Shown: positions 1-9,247, numbered from the stretch's first letter. The stretch is 64,000 bases of DNA from JALEFZ01 sp964564415 (GCA_964564415.1 CAZMAV010000004.1:124001-188000); one strand, 5' to 3'. The notes: generated from the letters alone by a model not told the origin. Program-made: numbers and translations.

Positions 1-294
1 GCGGATAAGATCATGGACCAACGTCTGCACCAACTTTGTGCACATGAAGTACCCGGAGATACCCATCGCTTTCTCCGAGTAGACACCCATAAAGAGGGCC
101 TTACCTTCAAACATATGCTCTATCCTGTTTGGGTCGCAGCCTATTCCTTCAAGCAAAAAACCTATCAATTTGTCCTCAATGGCCAGACCGCTGAATTGGC
201 CGGAAAAAAGCCAAAATCACCCTGGAAAATCGCCCTGGCGGTCATTGGAGTCCTGGCTTTGGGAATTATAGCCTATTTTCTAGTACAACCATGA
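1..294 (+). CDS. C-terminal part of a membrane-anchored zinc-ribbon-type protein (5' truncated)
   Basis: The frame is open from the first base and ends with a stop at 292-294, so the window begins inside this gene. The visible 97 residues contain a hydrophilic stretch, a conserved-looking LYPVWVAAYSF segment and one membrane helix at the very C-terminus (about 20 hydrophobic residues after PKSPWK). This resembles the tail of proteins that carry N-terminal zinc ribbons and are often mis-annotated as PriA-like; the zinc-binding part would lie upstream and is not visible. It is convergent with the helicase gene that follows. The family assignment is an inference from the tail only. Confidence 0.6.
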   Translation, partial: ADKIMDQRLHQLCAHEVPGDTHRFLRVDTHKEGLTFKHMLYPVWVAAYSFKQKTYQFVLNGQTAELAGKKPKSPWKIALAVIGVLALGIIAYFLVQP

Positions 295-445
295 TTATCC
301 TGAATCCCTAGTTGCGATAGAACCAACAGCGCTCTTGGGACTCAGACGATAAAAAAGATCAAGAAAACTTCCATCCCCTCCCCTGCAAGTTTTGAAATTT
401 ACAAAATGAGGTTCTGATGAATCGATCTCCCAGAGTCCCTGCCCA

Positions 446-3400
446 TCAGACTTCATCCACACTGTTTAGGGAAAGGTAATAAAGATATCCAAAAACCTTC
501 TTGTACTCCATTTGTCTAAGGACTTCTTTGTAGCGCATGACCTGCTTTTGATGCTCCTCTCTCGGCAGGCCGGTCTTATAATCAACGACCAGGGCCTTAT
601 CATCCTTGAGCATGACGCGGTCTGGTCTTAGTATTCGACCTCCAGGAGTGATAATTTCTGCTTCGTTTTTCACCTGCCAATTGCCTGAAAACCAATCCAT
701 GGCCCTCAGATTTCCCACCACGTCATCGAGTTGGGCCTTGAGCCAATTTTTACCCTCTTCATCTACCAGGCCTTTTAGGAAAATAGAGTGGGCTGCTTTT
801 TCGGTATCTTCTCGCGTGATGACCTTATAAAGGGCATCGTGAAGGAGGTTGCCCCTGCGTACCTGTTCAGCATCACTATCCAAATTGCGCCCTGCTTCCT
901 TACTGATCTGATACTTAATTCTCACCTTATCGCTCCAATCAGTCAAAGTCCGGTCAAGGGCTGTAAGTTCCAGGGATTGAACCTCATTTCCTCCATTGAG
1001 GGATGGGGCTTTATTTTCTTTGGTAAATGTAGTACGCCATAGGTAGACCTCTTCCTTCTCGTCTCCCTCCTTTCCCATGGCTTTGACGGTATCATAAACC
1101 AGTCGGTTGAGATGGGTCATTCCCATTTCATAGTTGGCCTTACTTTTTCCCGGCTTGACCGAATTGATGTAGAGGCGATACTTTGCCCGGGTAAATGCTA
1201 CATAGAGAATATTGAGGTTGTCTAGCTTGGATGCGATCAACTCTTCTTTGAATTCTTCGGCGAAGGTGGAGCGAAGCAGATGATTGTGGGGGTAAACGGG
1301 AAAAAACTGGAAGGCATTATAGGGTTCCACCTTGGGCTTAACCCAGAGAACTCCCCTACCCTCTGGAGTGAGGCCCCACTCCGCAAAGGGCATGAAGACA
1401 ATAGGAAATTCCAAGCCCTTGGACTTGTGAATGGTCATGATTTGTACAGCCTGAGGATTGGGAGCTGCATGGATAGATCGCTTTTCTTTTTCCTGCTCCC
1501 ACCAGGTCAAAAATCCCGAGATGCTCGCATCCTGAGCAGAGGCATATTCCAAAACTGCATCCAAAAAGCCTTGGAGATAGGCATTGGCCGAGGCTTTGAC
1601 CTGAGGAAATAAATTAAGAATTTCTTCTACACAGGCATAAACTGAAAGTTGGCGAAGGCGGGCTTTTTGATGAGGAGGAAGAATGCGGTCCAGGGAGGTG
1701 GAAATATCTGCAAACCAGGTATGATCGGCATCTCCTTCACCAGCAATTTGTCGGAAGTAGTAGGCAAGGCCCGCCATGGCGATGATATCATCTTCATGGT
1801 TGAGATGGCGAAGCAAAGCCTGTAAAAAGCGGACGCGAGGATCGCTGATCAAAAGGAGGGACTCTGCCGAAACCACCTGAATATCTTTCTCCTGAAGAAA
1901 TTCAGCTACCTTTACCCCCTCTCCATTGGTGCGAACCAAGATGGTAACGTCGCTGAGCAGAAAATCGTCCGCCTGAACCTCCTCCAATTTTTCGTACAAA
2001 TGCTCCAGGGATTGTTCCTGCCAGTGTGGAAGATCGGGATTTTTCTTAGAGGGCTTGGAAAAAAAGCGAAGCTCTACAAAGCCAGGTTTTTCGGTCTTTT
2101 TGGCTTCCTGCTCCACTTCACTGTAGGCCATCTCAAACTTGGCATCTTCTTGAAATTCGTTGCCCAGTAAGCGTGCTCCAACTCGAAAAAACTCATTGTT
2201 AAAATCTACAATCTCTTTGGAGGTACGGTAATTTTGCTGAAGATTTTTGACATGGAAAACCAGTCGCTGACGGCGTATATCCTCTTCCACCTTGAAGAGA
2301 AGAAGTTGCCAATCCCCATTTCTCCATCGATAAATGGATTGTTTCACGTCTCCGACGATCAGACTTTTGTTGCCGTAAGCGAGGGATTCGTGGAGAAGGG
2401 GAAGCATATTTTTCCATTGCATCTCAGAGGTGTCCTGAAATTCGTCAAGGAGGTAGTGATAAAATTGGGTTCCTACCTTTTCATAGATAAATGGGGCATG
2501 GTCAAAGTGGTTGTAGACAATGTCGTTCAAGAGAAAATTGGTATCAGAAATGATCAACTGGGAGTTTTCCCTTCGATATTCGTTGAGTTTATCCCTAAGG
2601 TTATTGAGCACTCCAAAGCTGTAGATGGTCCGTGAGACCTGTTTAGCTGTATTATAAAAGGGGAAATTATGATCGTAATGGTCGATGGCTTCACGCAAAA
2701 GGGGCTGAAGCTGATGTCGGACCAGAGAAAGAATCATGTCTCGGCGAGGGGCATTGCTCTTGACCCAGGCCTCTTCATCCTCATAACAGGCCCTTGCCCG
2801 AATCCCGGGCTCATAATCCTGGTTATTGTGAATATTCTGAAAGTAGCCCATGACTCCGGATTGGGTGTACTTGAAATCCGCGATTTCCATTCCTGCCTTT
2901 AGAAGAGCCTGGAGGGCTTCTTCGGCGATACGGGCCATTTTTCGTTCGAATTTCTCCCTTATGGTTCGAACCTCCTCACTTAGCTTCATTAAGCCTTCGA
3001 TGCTTACATCCAGCCTTCCTTCTCCAAGTTGGACAATAAGCTCTTGAAAATTCTCCTTAAAAATTTCCCCTCCAAGGCTTTTTACCTCTTGGTCTATATT
3101 CCAGCTTTTTTCTTCAGTAAGGTTGCGCCCCACAAATTGAACAAAGAGGCGGGTGAGTTCGGGGTCGGACCCCACGTCCAGGAGGGTGTCGTTGATGATA
3201 TGCTCGAGGACCAGGTCCTGCCTCATTTCTACATCATACCCCAAGGGAATATTGAGCTCTCTGGCAAATGCCCGAATGATTCGCTGAAAAAAGCTTTCAA
3301 TGGTGCTAACTGCAAAATTGGAATAGTCGTTGAGAATATAATTGAGGGCTCTCCGGGCTTGTTTGGACACATCTAGGTTGGAGTCAGGAGCATGCTCCTT

Positions 3401-3652
3401 CAAAAAATCATTGAGTTTATGGAAATAAGTGTAATCTTCCAGTTCTTCTCTGCCTGCCGTAGCCAGGGTCCCGAGGGATTCGATGATTCGGTTTTTCATT
3501 TCCTCGGTAGCCTTATTGGTAAAGGTAACGGCGAGGATGTGGCGATAGCGGCCAGGCTCCAGGATAATAATTTTGAGGTATTCCAGCACCAGGGTAAAGG
3601 TTTTTCCGGAGCCGGCAGAGGATTTGTAGATGGTAAGGCCTTGGTCAGTCAT
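446..3652 (-). CDS. UvrD/AddA-like superfamily 1 helicase with C-terminal RecB-type nuclease domain
   Basis: Predicted ATP-dependent helicase-exonuclease for double-strand-break repair, 1068 aa, comparable to AddA/RecB-type proteins. Visible motifs in order: Walker A AGSGKT (residues 13-18), motif Ia TFTNKA, Walker B LLDEFQDTS, motif III VGDVKQSIYRWR, QNYR, motif V IHKSKGLEFP, motif VI LYVAFTRAK. The C-terminal PD-(D/E)XK nuclease is seen as RGNLLHDAL, then RPDRV and VVDYKTG near the end. No AddB-like partner lies beside it: the gene downstream faces the other way and the one upstream is a tiny coiled-coil gene. It may work alone or with a distant AddB. Helicase and nuclease identity is firm; the AddA label is inference. 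Confidence 0.9.
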   Translation of the reverse strand: MTDQGLTIYKSSAGSGKTFTLVLEYLKIIILEPGRYRHILAVTFTNKATEEMKNRIIESLGTLATAGREELEDYTYFHKLNDFLKEHAPDSNLDVSKQARRALNYILNDYSNFAVSTIESFFQRIIRAFARELNIPLGYDVEMRQDLVLEHIINDTLLDVGSDPELTRLFVQFVGRNLTEEKSWNIDQEVKSLGGEIFKENFQELIVQLGEGRLDVSIEGLMKLSEEVRTIREKFERKMARIAEEALQALLKAGMEIADFKYTQSGVMGYFQNIHNNQDYEPGIRARACYEDEEAWVKSNAPRRDMILSLVRHQLQPLLREAIDHYDHNFPFYNTAKQVSRTIYSFGVLNNLRDKLNEYRRENSQLIISDTNFLLNDIVYNHFDHAPFIYEKVGTQFYHYLLDEFQDTSEMQWKNMLPLLHESLAYGNKSLIVGDVKQSIYRWRNGDWQLLLFKVEEDIRRQRLVFHVKNLQQNYRTSKEIVDFNNEFFRVGARLLGNEFQEDAKFEMAYSEVEQEAKKTEKPGFVELRFFSKPSKKNPDLPHWQEQSLEHLYEKLEEVQADDFLLSDVTILVRTNGEGVKVAEFLQEKDIQVVSAESLLLISDPRVRFLQALLRHLNHEDDIIAMAGLAYYFRQIAGEGDADHTWFADISTSLDRILPPHQKARLRQLSVYACVEEILNLFPQVKASANAYLQGFLDAVLEYASAQDASISGFLTWWEQEKEKRSIHAAPNPQAVQIMTIHKSKGLEFPIVFMPFAEWGLTPEGRGVLWVKPKVEPYNAFQFFPVYPHNHLLRSTFAEEFKEELIASKLDNLNILYVAFTRAKYRLYINSVKPGKSKANYEMGMTHLNRLVYDTVKAMGKEGDEKEEVYLWRTTFTKENKAPSLNGGNEVQSLELTALDRTLTDWSDKVRIKYQISKEAGRNLDSDAEQVRRGNLLHDALYKVITREDTEKAAHSIFLKGLVDEEGKNWLKAQLDDVVGNLRAMDWFSGNWQVKNEAEIITPGGRILRPDRVMLKDDKALVVDYKTGLPREEHQKQVMRYKEVLRQMEYKKVFGYLYYLSLNSVDEV

Positions 3653-3790
3653 GGATAAGGGAAAGGATTTGAGGGAAAAGGGATTTCCTCTGTGATGCAG
3701 GCTTGATAAACCCTGCCAATGTGAATGGGATGCTTAGGAATAATAAGTAGTCTCGCAATTTCATTTCGGAATTCTTTGTGCTCGCCTACC

Positions 3791-3824
3791 TAAAAAAAAT
3801 CTTCACCCAGAAAAAGGTGAAGAT
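3791..3824 (-). terminator. Intrinsic terminator
   Basis: A perfect 9-bp stem (ATCTTCACC at 3799-3807, GGTGAAGAT at 3816-3824) has an 8-base loop and, read on the minus strand, is followed by a run of U from the A-tract at 3792-3799. It lies just past the stop of the small minus-strand gene at 3853-4065. Confidence 0.8.
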
Positions 3825-3852
3825 AATTATTCTTAGCGTAAGATATGAATGT

Positions 3853-4065
3853 TCAGCCTTCGCTTCGGGAGCGGAGCATACGGGTCAGGAGCTCTTCCTG
3901 TTTTTCTGCCTGTAGGAGAAAGGTACGTAGGACGCTGCACTGGGCCAACATGGCGGGCTCGTCGAACTCGGGAAGTTGATCCTGTAATTTTTCTGCAATC
4001 TTTTGGGCTTGGGATACCAATTGACGCAATTCCTCGGATTGTTGTATCAGTTGCTGGGTTTGCAT
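3853..4065 (-). CDS. Small coiled-coil protein of unknown function
   Basis: A 70-residue protein starting MQTQQLIQQSEE, dominated by a Q/E/L-rich heptad-like pattern that predicts a coiled coil. It has no signal peptide or membrane helix. The start at 4065 is preferred over an upstream ATG at 4104 because the extra residues (MLIRHPFAQHL...) do not look like part of the helical protein. An intrinsic terminator follows directly, which supports a real transcription unit. I do not recognise the family. Overlapping frames on both strands over the same span look random. Confidence 0.55.
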   Translation of the reverse strand: MQTQQLIQQSEELRQLVSQAQKIAEKLQDQLPEFDEPAMLAQCSVLRTFLLQAEKQEELLTRMLRSRSEG

Positions 4066-4111
4066 AGGTCTCAAATGTTGAGCAAAGGGATGACGAATTA
4101 GCATATAAACT

Positions 4112-4135
4112 ATTGAAAATTAACATTTTTTCAAT
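4112..4135. promoter_or_regulatory. AT-rich inverted repeat in the divergent intergenic region
   Basis: ATTGAAAA at 4112-4119 is matched by TTTTCAAT at 4128-4135 with an 8-base spacer. It lies between the small coiled-coil gene (minus) and the decayed AraC-type regulator (plus). It could be an old operator, but the AT content makes chance plausible. Confidence 0.25.
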
Positions 4136-4272
4136 GAAAAATCGCCAAAATCATTTTTAAACTCTTCATAAAGATGATTTTGTGGATAAAATTAGGAGAT
4201 AATCCTATAATCCCTGCTTTTGTCCCTGAAATTCTTCTCTCTTTTCCTTCTTTTTGTCCTAAAATCGAGCGA

Positions 4273-5408
4273 ATGGAAATCAGGGTTCAGTTTACCTGCA
4301 CGGCAGCCTTTCTTTGGATGGGCGTCTATCAGGGACTGATTCTATCCCCGGTTCTTTGGTTTCGCCGAGAGGGTAACGAGGCGGGCTACAAGCTTTGGGC
4401 TACTTTGATATTTATGTTTTCCCTACGAATCCTCAATACCATCTATCAGCTTTAGGGGAGTAGCATCTACCCCAATTTTTGGACCCTCAATGCCTTGCCC
4501 ATTACCCTGCTCTATGGTCCCCTTTACTATCTCTACCTCAAAAGTTACATTGATAGGGGATTTCGGCTAAGGTGGCCTTATTGGTACCACTTTTTTCCGG
4601 GTCTCTTGGCCTTTATCTTTTCCTGGACCGTCCTGCTGTTTTTCCTTCCCGATGATATGGAGGTATCTGAGTCTATGCGAAGAAGAGAACTTCCCGGATG
4701 GATATTAATTTTTCCCATTCTGGTCATTCTCTAAACCTCCTTCTACATTATCCTCGGCTTTCGCTTGCTACTTAAATATTATCGTTGCGTCAAGACCGAG
4801 GCATCTTCCTTTGAAGATCAGTACTTCAGGTGGCTGACGGGGCTGAATCTCATTCTTCTCCTTCCGGTCTTTAGCGTCATTCTGACCCTTGTGCTCCTTA
4901 GAAGGCCAATTTTGGCCAGGATTTACCCCCTTCCTGCCCTAGGGATTACCCTCATGCTGGCTTCATTGGGAATCATATCCATGGTAAGACCCTCTTTTTT
5001 TACAAGGCTTACCCGAACTCCTCAGGGTAGATGAAGAAGAAGACCTTTTCCCCTCACGCTATGAGTCCTCTTCCCTAGCGGAGGATAGCAAGGTAAGGTA
5101 CCATCGCAAACTTGCCCGTCGGATGAAGGAGGAACAGCCCCTTTTGGAACAGGACCTCACCCTGAGCGAGCTCTCCCGCCGCCTGGGAATCAATACCAAG
5201 TACCTTTCTCAGGTCATCAATGAAGTTGAAGGCATGAATTTCATGGACGATATCAATTCTCATCGCATTGAGCGGGCCAAGGAACTGCTCCAACATCCCT
5301 CTTACGAATACCATACCCTAGGCCATCGCTCAGGAAGTAGGCTTCAGGTCCAAGTCCGCCTTCTATAACGCCTTCAAAAAATTTACAGGGTTGACTCCGG
5401 CAGCTTGA
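4273..5408 (+). pseudogene. Decayed AraC-family transcriptional regulator with N-terminal multi-helix membrane domain
   Basis: Conceptual translation from ATG 4273 gives a multi-spanning hydrophobic N-terminal half (MEIRVQFTC...) followed by an AraC-type DNA-binding domain (LSELSRRLGINTKYLSQVIN, FMDDINSHRIERAKELL, IAQEVGFRSKSAFYNAFKKF). Four lesions interrupt it: in-frame TAG at 4453-4455, in-frame TAA at 4732-4734, a +1 shift in the T-run near 4991-4998 (seven T where six restore the frame), and a +1 shift near 5319-5322. The reading moves frame 1 to 2 to 3 and then ends naturally at TGA 5406-5408. Membrane-anchored AraC regulators of this layout are common in Bacteroidota. Four independent lesions make sequencing error an unlikely full explanation. 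Confidence 0.85.
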
Positions 5409-5656
5409 AAAAAGATCGAAAAAGCCATAAAGGCTGAATTACGGCCAGTGATATTCTTAAAAAATCGTAAAGTTCTTACGAGGATTTCAAAGGAAGAAGA
5501 TCTTCCCCACACTCCTCCTGGCTATTTTTCCCTAGAGGGAGAACAGAAAAAAATCGGTATGACTTTCCTTTTTTACAGGGGTGGACCAAGTAAAAACAAG
5601 GATTTTTTTAAATTAAGCCCATTCTGTAAGACAGTATCACACCTTGAACAATTGCC

Positions 5657-6604
5657 ATGTCAGATATTAATGGACCTGTAGATAAGCAAAGTGCTCTTTC
5701 GGCTATTCTCATCCCTGAAAAAGTAAAGGCCGTAGAAAATGGACTGGTCTACAATTGCCTTGACAACAGCGAACCAGCAGAGTTTTATTCCAAAAAGTAT
5801 TCTCTTAAGTTTCAATACGAAAAGCCCGAACTCTATCGTGAGATCAAAGAGGATGAACAGCGTAAGGATGGGGTATTTAAGGAAATGGATCGCATACTCG
5901 ACGACATGGAAAAACACATTGACCTGGAGGCAAGGGTCATAGAGATTGCCGGGGGTATCTACCAGAATCGGTCAGCGAATGCCTACAAAAGGTTCAAGTT
6001 TTACTTTCCTCTGGACATTTCCACCTCTAATATGCGCCGCTACGCTGCAAAATACGAGAAGGAAAGTATTATTGCCGATGCCAGCGACCTTCCTTTTCAA
6101 GATAACTCGGTAGACTGCATCTTCACCCATACCTTCTTGGAGCATCCTCTCCAACCTCAAAAAGTTCTTGAAGAAATCATTCGTGTCCTCAAACCCAGAG
6201 GGGTTGTCGTCCACAACGACGCATGGTTTTGCCGCTGGTGGCTGAGATATGGAATTGTCGGCCTCAAAAAGTTTGAGAATATGAGCTCAAGGGAAAAAAT
6301 GATTGCCCTTGCAGCCAAGGTAACAGAATTTCCCCTCTTTCGTTTTCCTCCCATCATAGCCAGAAGAGCCTTCAGAGAGCTATTCCTTTCGACCAAGAAA
6401 CCTCTCCCCCTGGCTTACGGTAAGCTAAATCCCAATTACGATCTCTACCTGGGCTGTGATGAGGATGCTGTCAGTTCTTTAGATCCTTTGGATATTATTC
6501 GCTTTTACGAATCCAGGGGTTTTACTTCCCTACGGCCCATGAACCTCAGGGATAGAATCTTCCATCCCAGCAGCCACATCATGCTCCAAAAAGGCAACAT
6601 ATAA
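5657..6604 (+). CDS. Class I SAM-dependent methyltransferase
   Basis: A 315-aa protein with a Rossmann-type methyltransferase core in the middle: a motif I-like segment (VIEIAGGIYQN, about residues 95-105), then IADASDLPFQDNS and CIFTHTFLEH, then VLEEIIRVLKPRGVVV, the usual order for this family. The first ~90 residues resemble a small Trm112-like or lead-in segment but this is unclear. The C-terminal ~130 residues are not recognised. Substrate is unknown. It stands alone, downstream of the dead AraC gene, and a hairpin begins at its stop codon. Confidence 0.8.
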   Translation: MSDINGPVDKQSALSAILIPEKVKAVENGLVYNCLDNSEPAEFYSKKYSLKFQYEKPELYREIKEDEQRKDGVFKEMDRILDDMEKHIDLEARVIEIAGGIYQNRSANAYKRFKFYFPLDISTSNMRRYAAKYEKESIIADASDLPFQDNSVDCIFTHTFLEHPLQPQKVLEEIIRVLKPRGVVVHNDAWFCRWWLRYGIVGLKKFENMSSREKMIALAAKVTEFPLFRFPPIIARRAFRELFLSTKKPLPLAYGKLNPNYDLYLGCDEDAVSSLDPLDIIRFYESRGFTSLRPMNLRDRIFHPSSHIMLQKGNI

Positions 6605-6668
6605 CTCCGGGTGGGTGATTTTTTCCCGGAGTCCTGTCTCGATTCCTGAATCAGAACGTCCTGATTCA
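6604..6668 (+). other. Two consecutive hairpins after the methyltransferase gene
   Basis: ACTCCGGG (6604-6611) pairs with CCCGGAGT (6625-6632), starting on the last base of the stop codon. TGAATCAG (6647-6654) pairs with CTGATTCA (6661-6668) across a 6-base loop. Neither is followed by a clear U-run on either strand, so these are not textbook intrinsic terminators; they may stabilise the 3' end. Confidence 0.5.
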
Positions 6669-6745
6669 AAAATAAACCCTTCTCTCCCTACTGAATTCCG
6701 TTTTTGAGCCAAACACTTAATTAACTTTAATGGAATTCCAGCAAA

Positions 6746-6856
6746 ATGAACCAATCAAAACAGGCAATTCTTCATTCGAAGATATCTCTGAGCTTATGGC
6801 TACCTCTGATTTTTCTTTTGCCTCAAGGACTACAAGGACAGACCCTTAGCGGTTAG
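6746..6856 (+). pseudogene. Signal-peptide stub, remnant of a secreted protein gene
   Basis: A 36-codon ORF encodes a basic N-terminus, a hydrophobic core (LWLPLIFLLPQG) and a cleavage-like end (LQGQTLSG), then stops at TAG 6854-6856. It looks like the export signal of a Bacteroidota secreted protein without its body. No continuation was recognised in the other two frames downstream. It could instead be a chance ORF. Confidence 0.4.
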
Positions 6857-6985
6857 GCATTGTTATGCTTTGAGATATATCCACCCAGGAATTTCTGAAA
6901 ACTTTCCTTCCCTACTTGAGCTAGGCTTCGACCAATTTGCCTGTTATCAAAGAACTCCGGGAGATGATCGACTTATTTGAATAGG
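6857..6985. other. Noncoding remnant region
   Basis: No intact gene is present. The minus strand holds an open run of about 38 codons (reading VDHLPEFFDNRQIGRSLAQ and on, ending near 6855) without a start codon; it has protein-like composition and may be another gene fragment, but I cannot name it. Confidence 0.3.
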
Positions 6986-7414
6986 TCAATAGGTATAGGA
7001 GAGGGTGGACAAGGAAATCAACAATGAAAGGGCTCCTAAGGAAGCCAGGTAGGGATAGTACCAACCACTGTAGGGCGAAGGAGCTACAATGTGGGTCAGG
7101 GTTTTTCCCTCAGTCAAAGACAGGTCTACCTTTTCGTTGAGTTCATATTTATAGGTCCAGGAATCTGCCCGAAAGATGAGTTGATGTTCGCCTGCGGGTA
7201 CATTGTTGATGATGACCTCTTTGACTGCCCTATTTTCCTTATAGATCAATTCCTAGTAAAGGGTTACGGCACTTCTGATGATGGGCGAAGTTGGGGCAAT
7301 CACAATGCTTCCTGTATTTGGAGAGGAGTGCTGAAGGTCGACGATAATGGTCTTGGCACAGCTCATGCAAAGGAGGGCCAGCAGCAGAAGAATCGGGTAA
7401 ATGAGTAATCTCAT
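6986..7414 (-). pseudogene. Small lipoprotein/membrane protein interrupted by an in-frame amber codon
   Basis: From ATG 7414 the frame reads a lipoprotein signal (MRLLIYPILLLLALLCMSC, lipobox-like LCMSC), then a beta-rich segment, then TAG at 7253-7255, and continues in the same frame (ELIYKENRAVKEVIINNVPA...) to a natural stop at 6986. The downstream part reads like a short surface-domain protein ending in a hydrophobic helix. The single in-frame stop is the only lesion seen. Elsewhere in this window TAG ends normal genes such as carB, so recoding is unlikely. Readthrough, sequencing error or early pseudogenisation are all possible. Confidence 0.65.
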
Positions 7415-7583
7415 AATGGATAAAAGGATTTGAAGATGGATAGAGTCGAATGTAGCAGGGGTCTTTGCTTTAGACAGTCGAATTTCCATCTTTGCCATCC
7501 CTGTTTTTGGGGAGAGAACTTGCGAATTGCCTGAATTTTGTCATCGGTTCAGAGAAAGCATCCATTTTTCTTATTTTTGCTTT

Positions 7584-8396
7584 ATGCAAAAGCCTACAAC
7601 CCTGCCTCCCTTGCACCTGACCCTCTTGCAGATGAATCTTGCCTGGCAGGAACCTGAAAAAAACCGACGTCAGGTGAGGGAAATCCTGAACAGCCATAGA
7701 GGGGAAACTGACCTGATCCTCCTCCCGGAGATGTTTACCACTGGATTTACCATGGAGGTAAGTCAAAACTATGAAGAAATTGAAGGGCCTACCGTATCCT
7801 GGATGCAAGATTTGGCCCGGGAGCGGGGAGCCTGGATTGGGGGTAGCCTCATCATCAAGGAGAAAGGGTCCTACTACAACCGCTTCCTGTTGGTAAGCCA
7901 GGAGGGCATCATGGCTGAGTACGACAAGCGCCACCTTTTTCGCATGGCCCAAGAGCATGATTATTTTATGGAGGGGGAGGAATTTGTCCGTGCTCGCTTG
8001 AAGGGCTGGAAGATCGCACCTATGGTTTGCTACGACCTCCGCTTTCCGGTGTGGAGCCGCAACCGTCTCGACGAGGACAGAAGCCTGGCGGTAGACCTTT
8101 TGCTCTATGTAGCCAATTGGCCAGCCAAGCGAATCGAGCATTGGAACATCCTGCTCAAGGCGAGGGCCATCGAAAATCAATGCTTCGTAGCTGGACTTAA
8201 CCGGGTAGGGGTAGATGGAAATGAGATCGCCTACAATGGTTCCTCGGCGATCATCGATCCCCTGGGTCAGGTCCTCGTCCATCAGAGGGATGAAGCCTGT
8301 ATCCTGGAGCAGCAACTGGACCCAGAAACAATGATCAGCTTCAGAAACAAATTTCCCGCCTGGATGGATAGTGACCTCTTTGAGATTTCAATTTGA
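7584..8396 (+). CDS. Carbon-nitrogen hydrolase, omega-amidase (YafV/Nit2-like)
   Basis: A 270-aa nitrilase-superfamily enzyme. The catalytic triad is visible: Glu49 in LLPEMF, Lys115 in YDKRHLF and Cys149 in VCYDLRFP. The length and the CYDLRFP signature fit the omega-amidase branch, which hydrolyses alpha-ketoglutaramate or alpha-ketosuccinamate left by transaminases. The start at 7584 (MQKPTT) is preferred to one 19 codons upstream because the upstream residues (MPEFCHRF...) look non-homologous. It is convergent with the following gene with no gap. Unlike the nitrilase at 25.0 kb, this one is intact. Confidence 0.88.
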   Translation: MQKPTTLPPLHLTLLQMNLAWQEPEKNRRQVREILNSHRGETDLILLPEMFTTGFTMEVSQNYEEIEGPTVSWMQDLARERGAWIGGSLIIKEKGSYYNRFLLVSQEGIMAEYDKRHLFRMAQEHDYFMEGEEFVRARLKGWKIAPMVCYDLRFPVWSRNRLDEDRSLAVDLLLYVANWPAKRIEHWNILLKARAIENQCFVAGLNRVGVDGNEIAYNGSSAIIDPLGQVLVHQRDEACILEQQLDPETMISFRNKFPAWMDSDLFEISI

Positions 8397-8987
8397 TCAG
8401 GCCAATAGGGCCAGCATATTCCTCATCCAGGCCTCTGCCTCCTCTCCCAAGCTATTGTAGGATTTGAGGGGAAGAAAATAAGTAAGCTTGAAAAAGTTGC
8501 GCTGGCGGATGATCTCTTCCAACTCCTCCTCGGAACTATTTTTCCAGTCGGTCCACCCGGCTGCGGATCGATGCCATGTCCAGGGATCCTCGTGCCGGGA
8601 GAATTGGAGTCCATGGGGAGCCCGTCCTCTTTTCTTCTTTAATGTTGGTAGAAATTCCTCCATGTACCTTCCGGAGAGGATAAAATGGAAGCTGAAAGCA
8701 TCTCCCCAAAGCATCATGATTCTGAAAAGAAACATGTCTTCTCGGGTAAGAATGCTGGGATAGTCGAGGACCCTGTAAGCGTAATCGTGGTAGTTTTCTC
8801 CCTTGGAGAGTTTGCCCCTGGACTGTTTGATTTCAGGAAACTCCCCAAAGTCGAAGGCATCCACAATCTCCTTCAAATCCACATGCAAGGCTGCCAGTTC
8901 CCGCTCTACCTTTTCGCAGACCCTAGCTTTTAGGGGCATGAAGGTATCGTTTTCCAATATAGCCAGCTCTTCTTCACTCAGTCTCAT
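8397..8987 (-). CDS. Conserved-looking cytosolic protein of unknown function
   Basis: 196 aa, no signal peptide or membrane helix, rich in charged and aromatic residues (YHDYAYRVLDYP, HEDPWTWHRS). I do not recognise the family. The start overlaps the stop of the upstream gene in an ATGA arrangement (8984-8987), so the two are translationally coupled. It converges with the omega-amidase gene. Confidence 0.75.
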   Translation of the reverse strand: MRLSEEELAILENDTFMPLKARVCEKVERELAALHVDLKEIVDAFDFGEFPEIKQSRGKLSKGENYHDYAYRVLDYPSILTREDMFLFRIMMLWGDAFSFHFILSGRYMEEFLPTLKKKRGRAPHGLQFSRHEDPWTWHRSAAGWTDWKNSSEEELEEIIRQRNFFKLTYFLPLKSYNSLGEEAEAWMRNMLALLA

Positions 8988-9247
8988 GTCTTGTCCGTAT
9001 TTTCTTCATATTTGGCTTCCCACTCGGCCCAAAGGCTTCGCTTTACCGCTTCACTCACGATAGCAATGCCGCTGTTGAAGACGACGAGCGCCAGCGTTCC
9101 CATACCGATCCATTGCCAGGAGTCGGGATTTTCGTACTTCATGATAATGCCTTCACCAGTAAGGCTCAGTCCTGCTCCGATCAGGATAAGCCCCAAGGGA
9201 GCCATCCATTTCCACTTTTGATATTTGGCAGAAGGAGATTTTTTCAT
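8984..9247 (-). CDS. Small membrane protein, two predicted helices
   Basis: 87 aa: basic N-terminus (MKKSPSAKYQKWKW), a helix at about residues 15-30 (PLGLILIGAGLSLTGEG), a second at about 45-65 (WIGMGTLALVVFNSGIAIV) and a charged tail. Overlap of 4 bp with the downstream 196-aa gene suggests an operon. The function is unknown. Its 5' leader, read on the minus strand, would include the hairpin at 9315-9360. Confidence 0.7.
   Translation of the reverse strand: MKKSPSAKYQKWKWMAPLGLILIGAGLSLTGEGIIMKYENPDSWQWIGMGTLALVVFNSGIAIVSEAVKRSLWAEWEAKYEENTDKT

Noticed and set aside
5448..5681. 77-codon plus-strand ORF before the methyltransferase
   Set aside because: It overlaps the methyltransferase start and has no recognisable pattern.
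4453..7255. Recoded TAG (non-standard genetic code or pyrrolysine)
   Set aside because: TAG ends intact genes such as carB, and one of the other stops is TAA, so decay explains the data better.
7470..8315. 281-codon minus-strand ORF
   Set aside because: It is antisense to the omega-amidase gene, which has a full catalytic triad; its own translation shows no family pattern.
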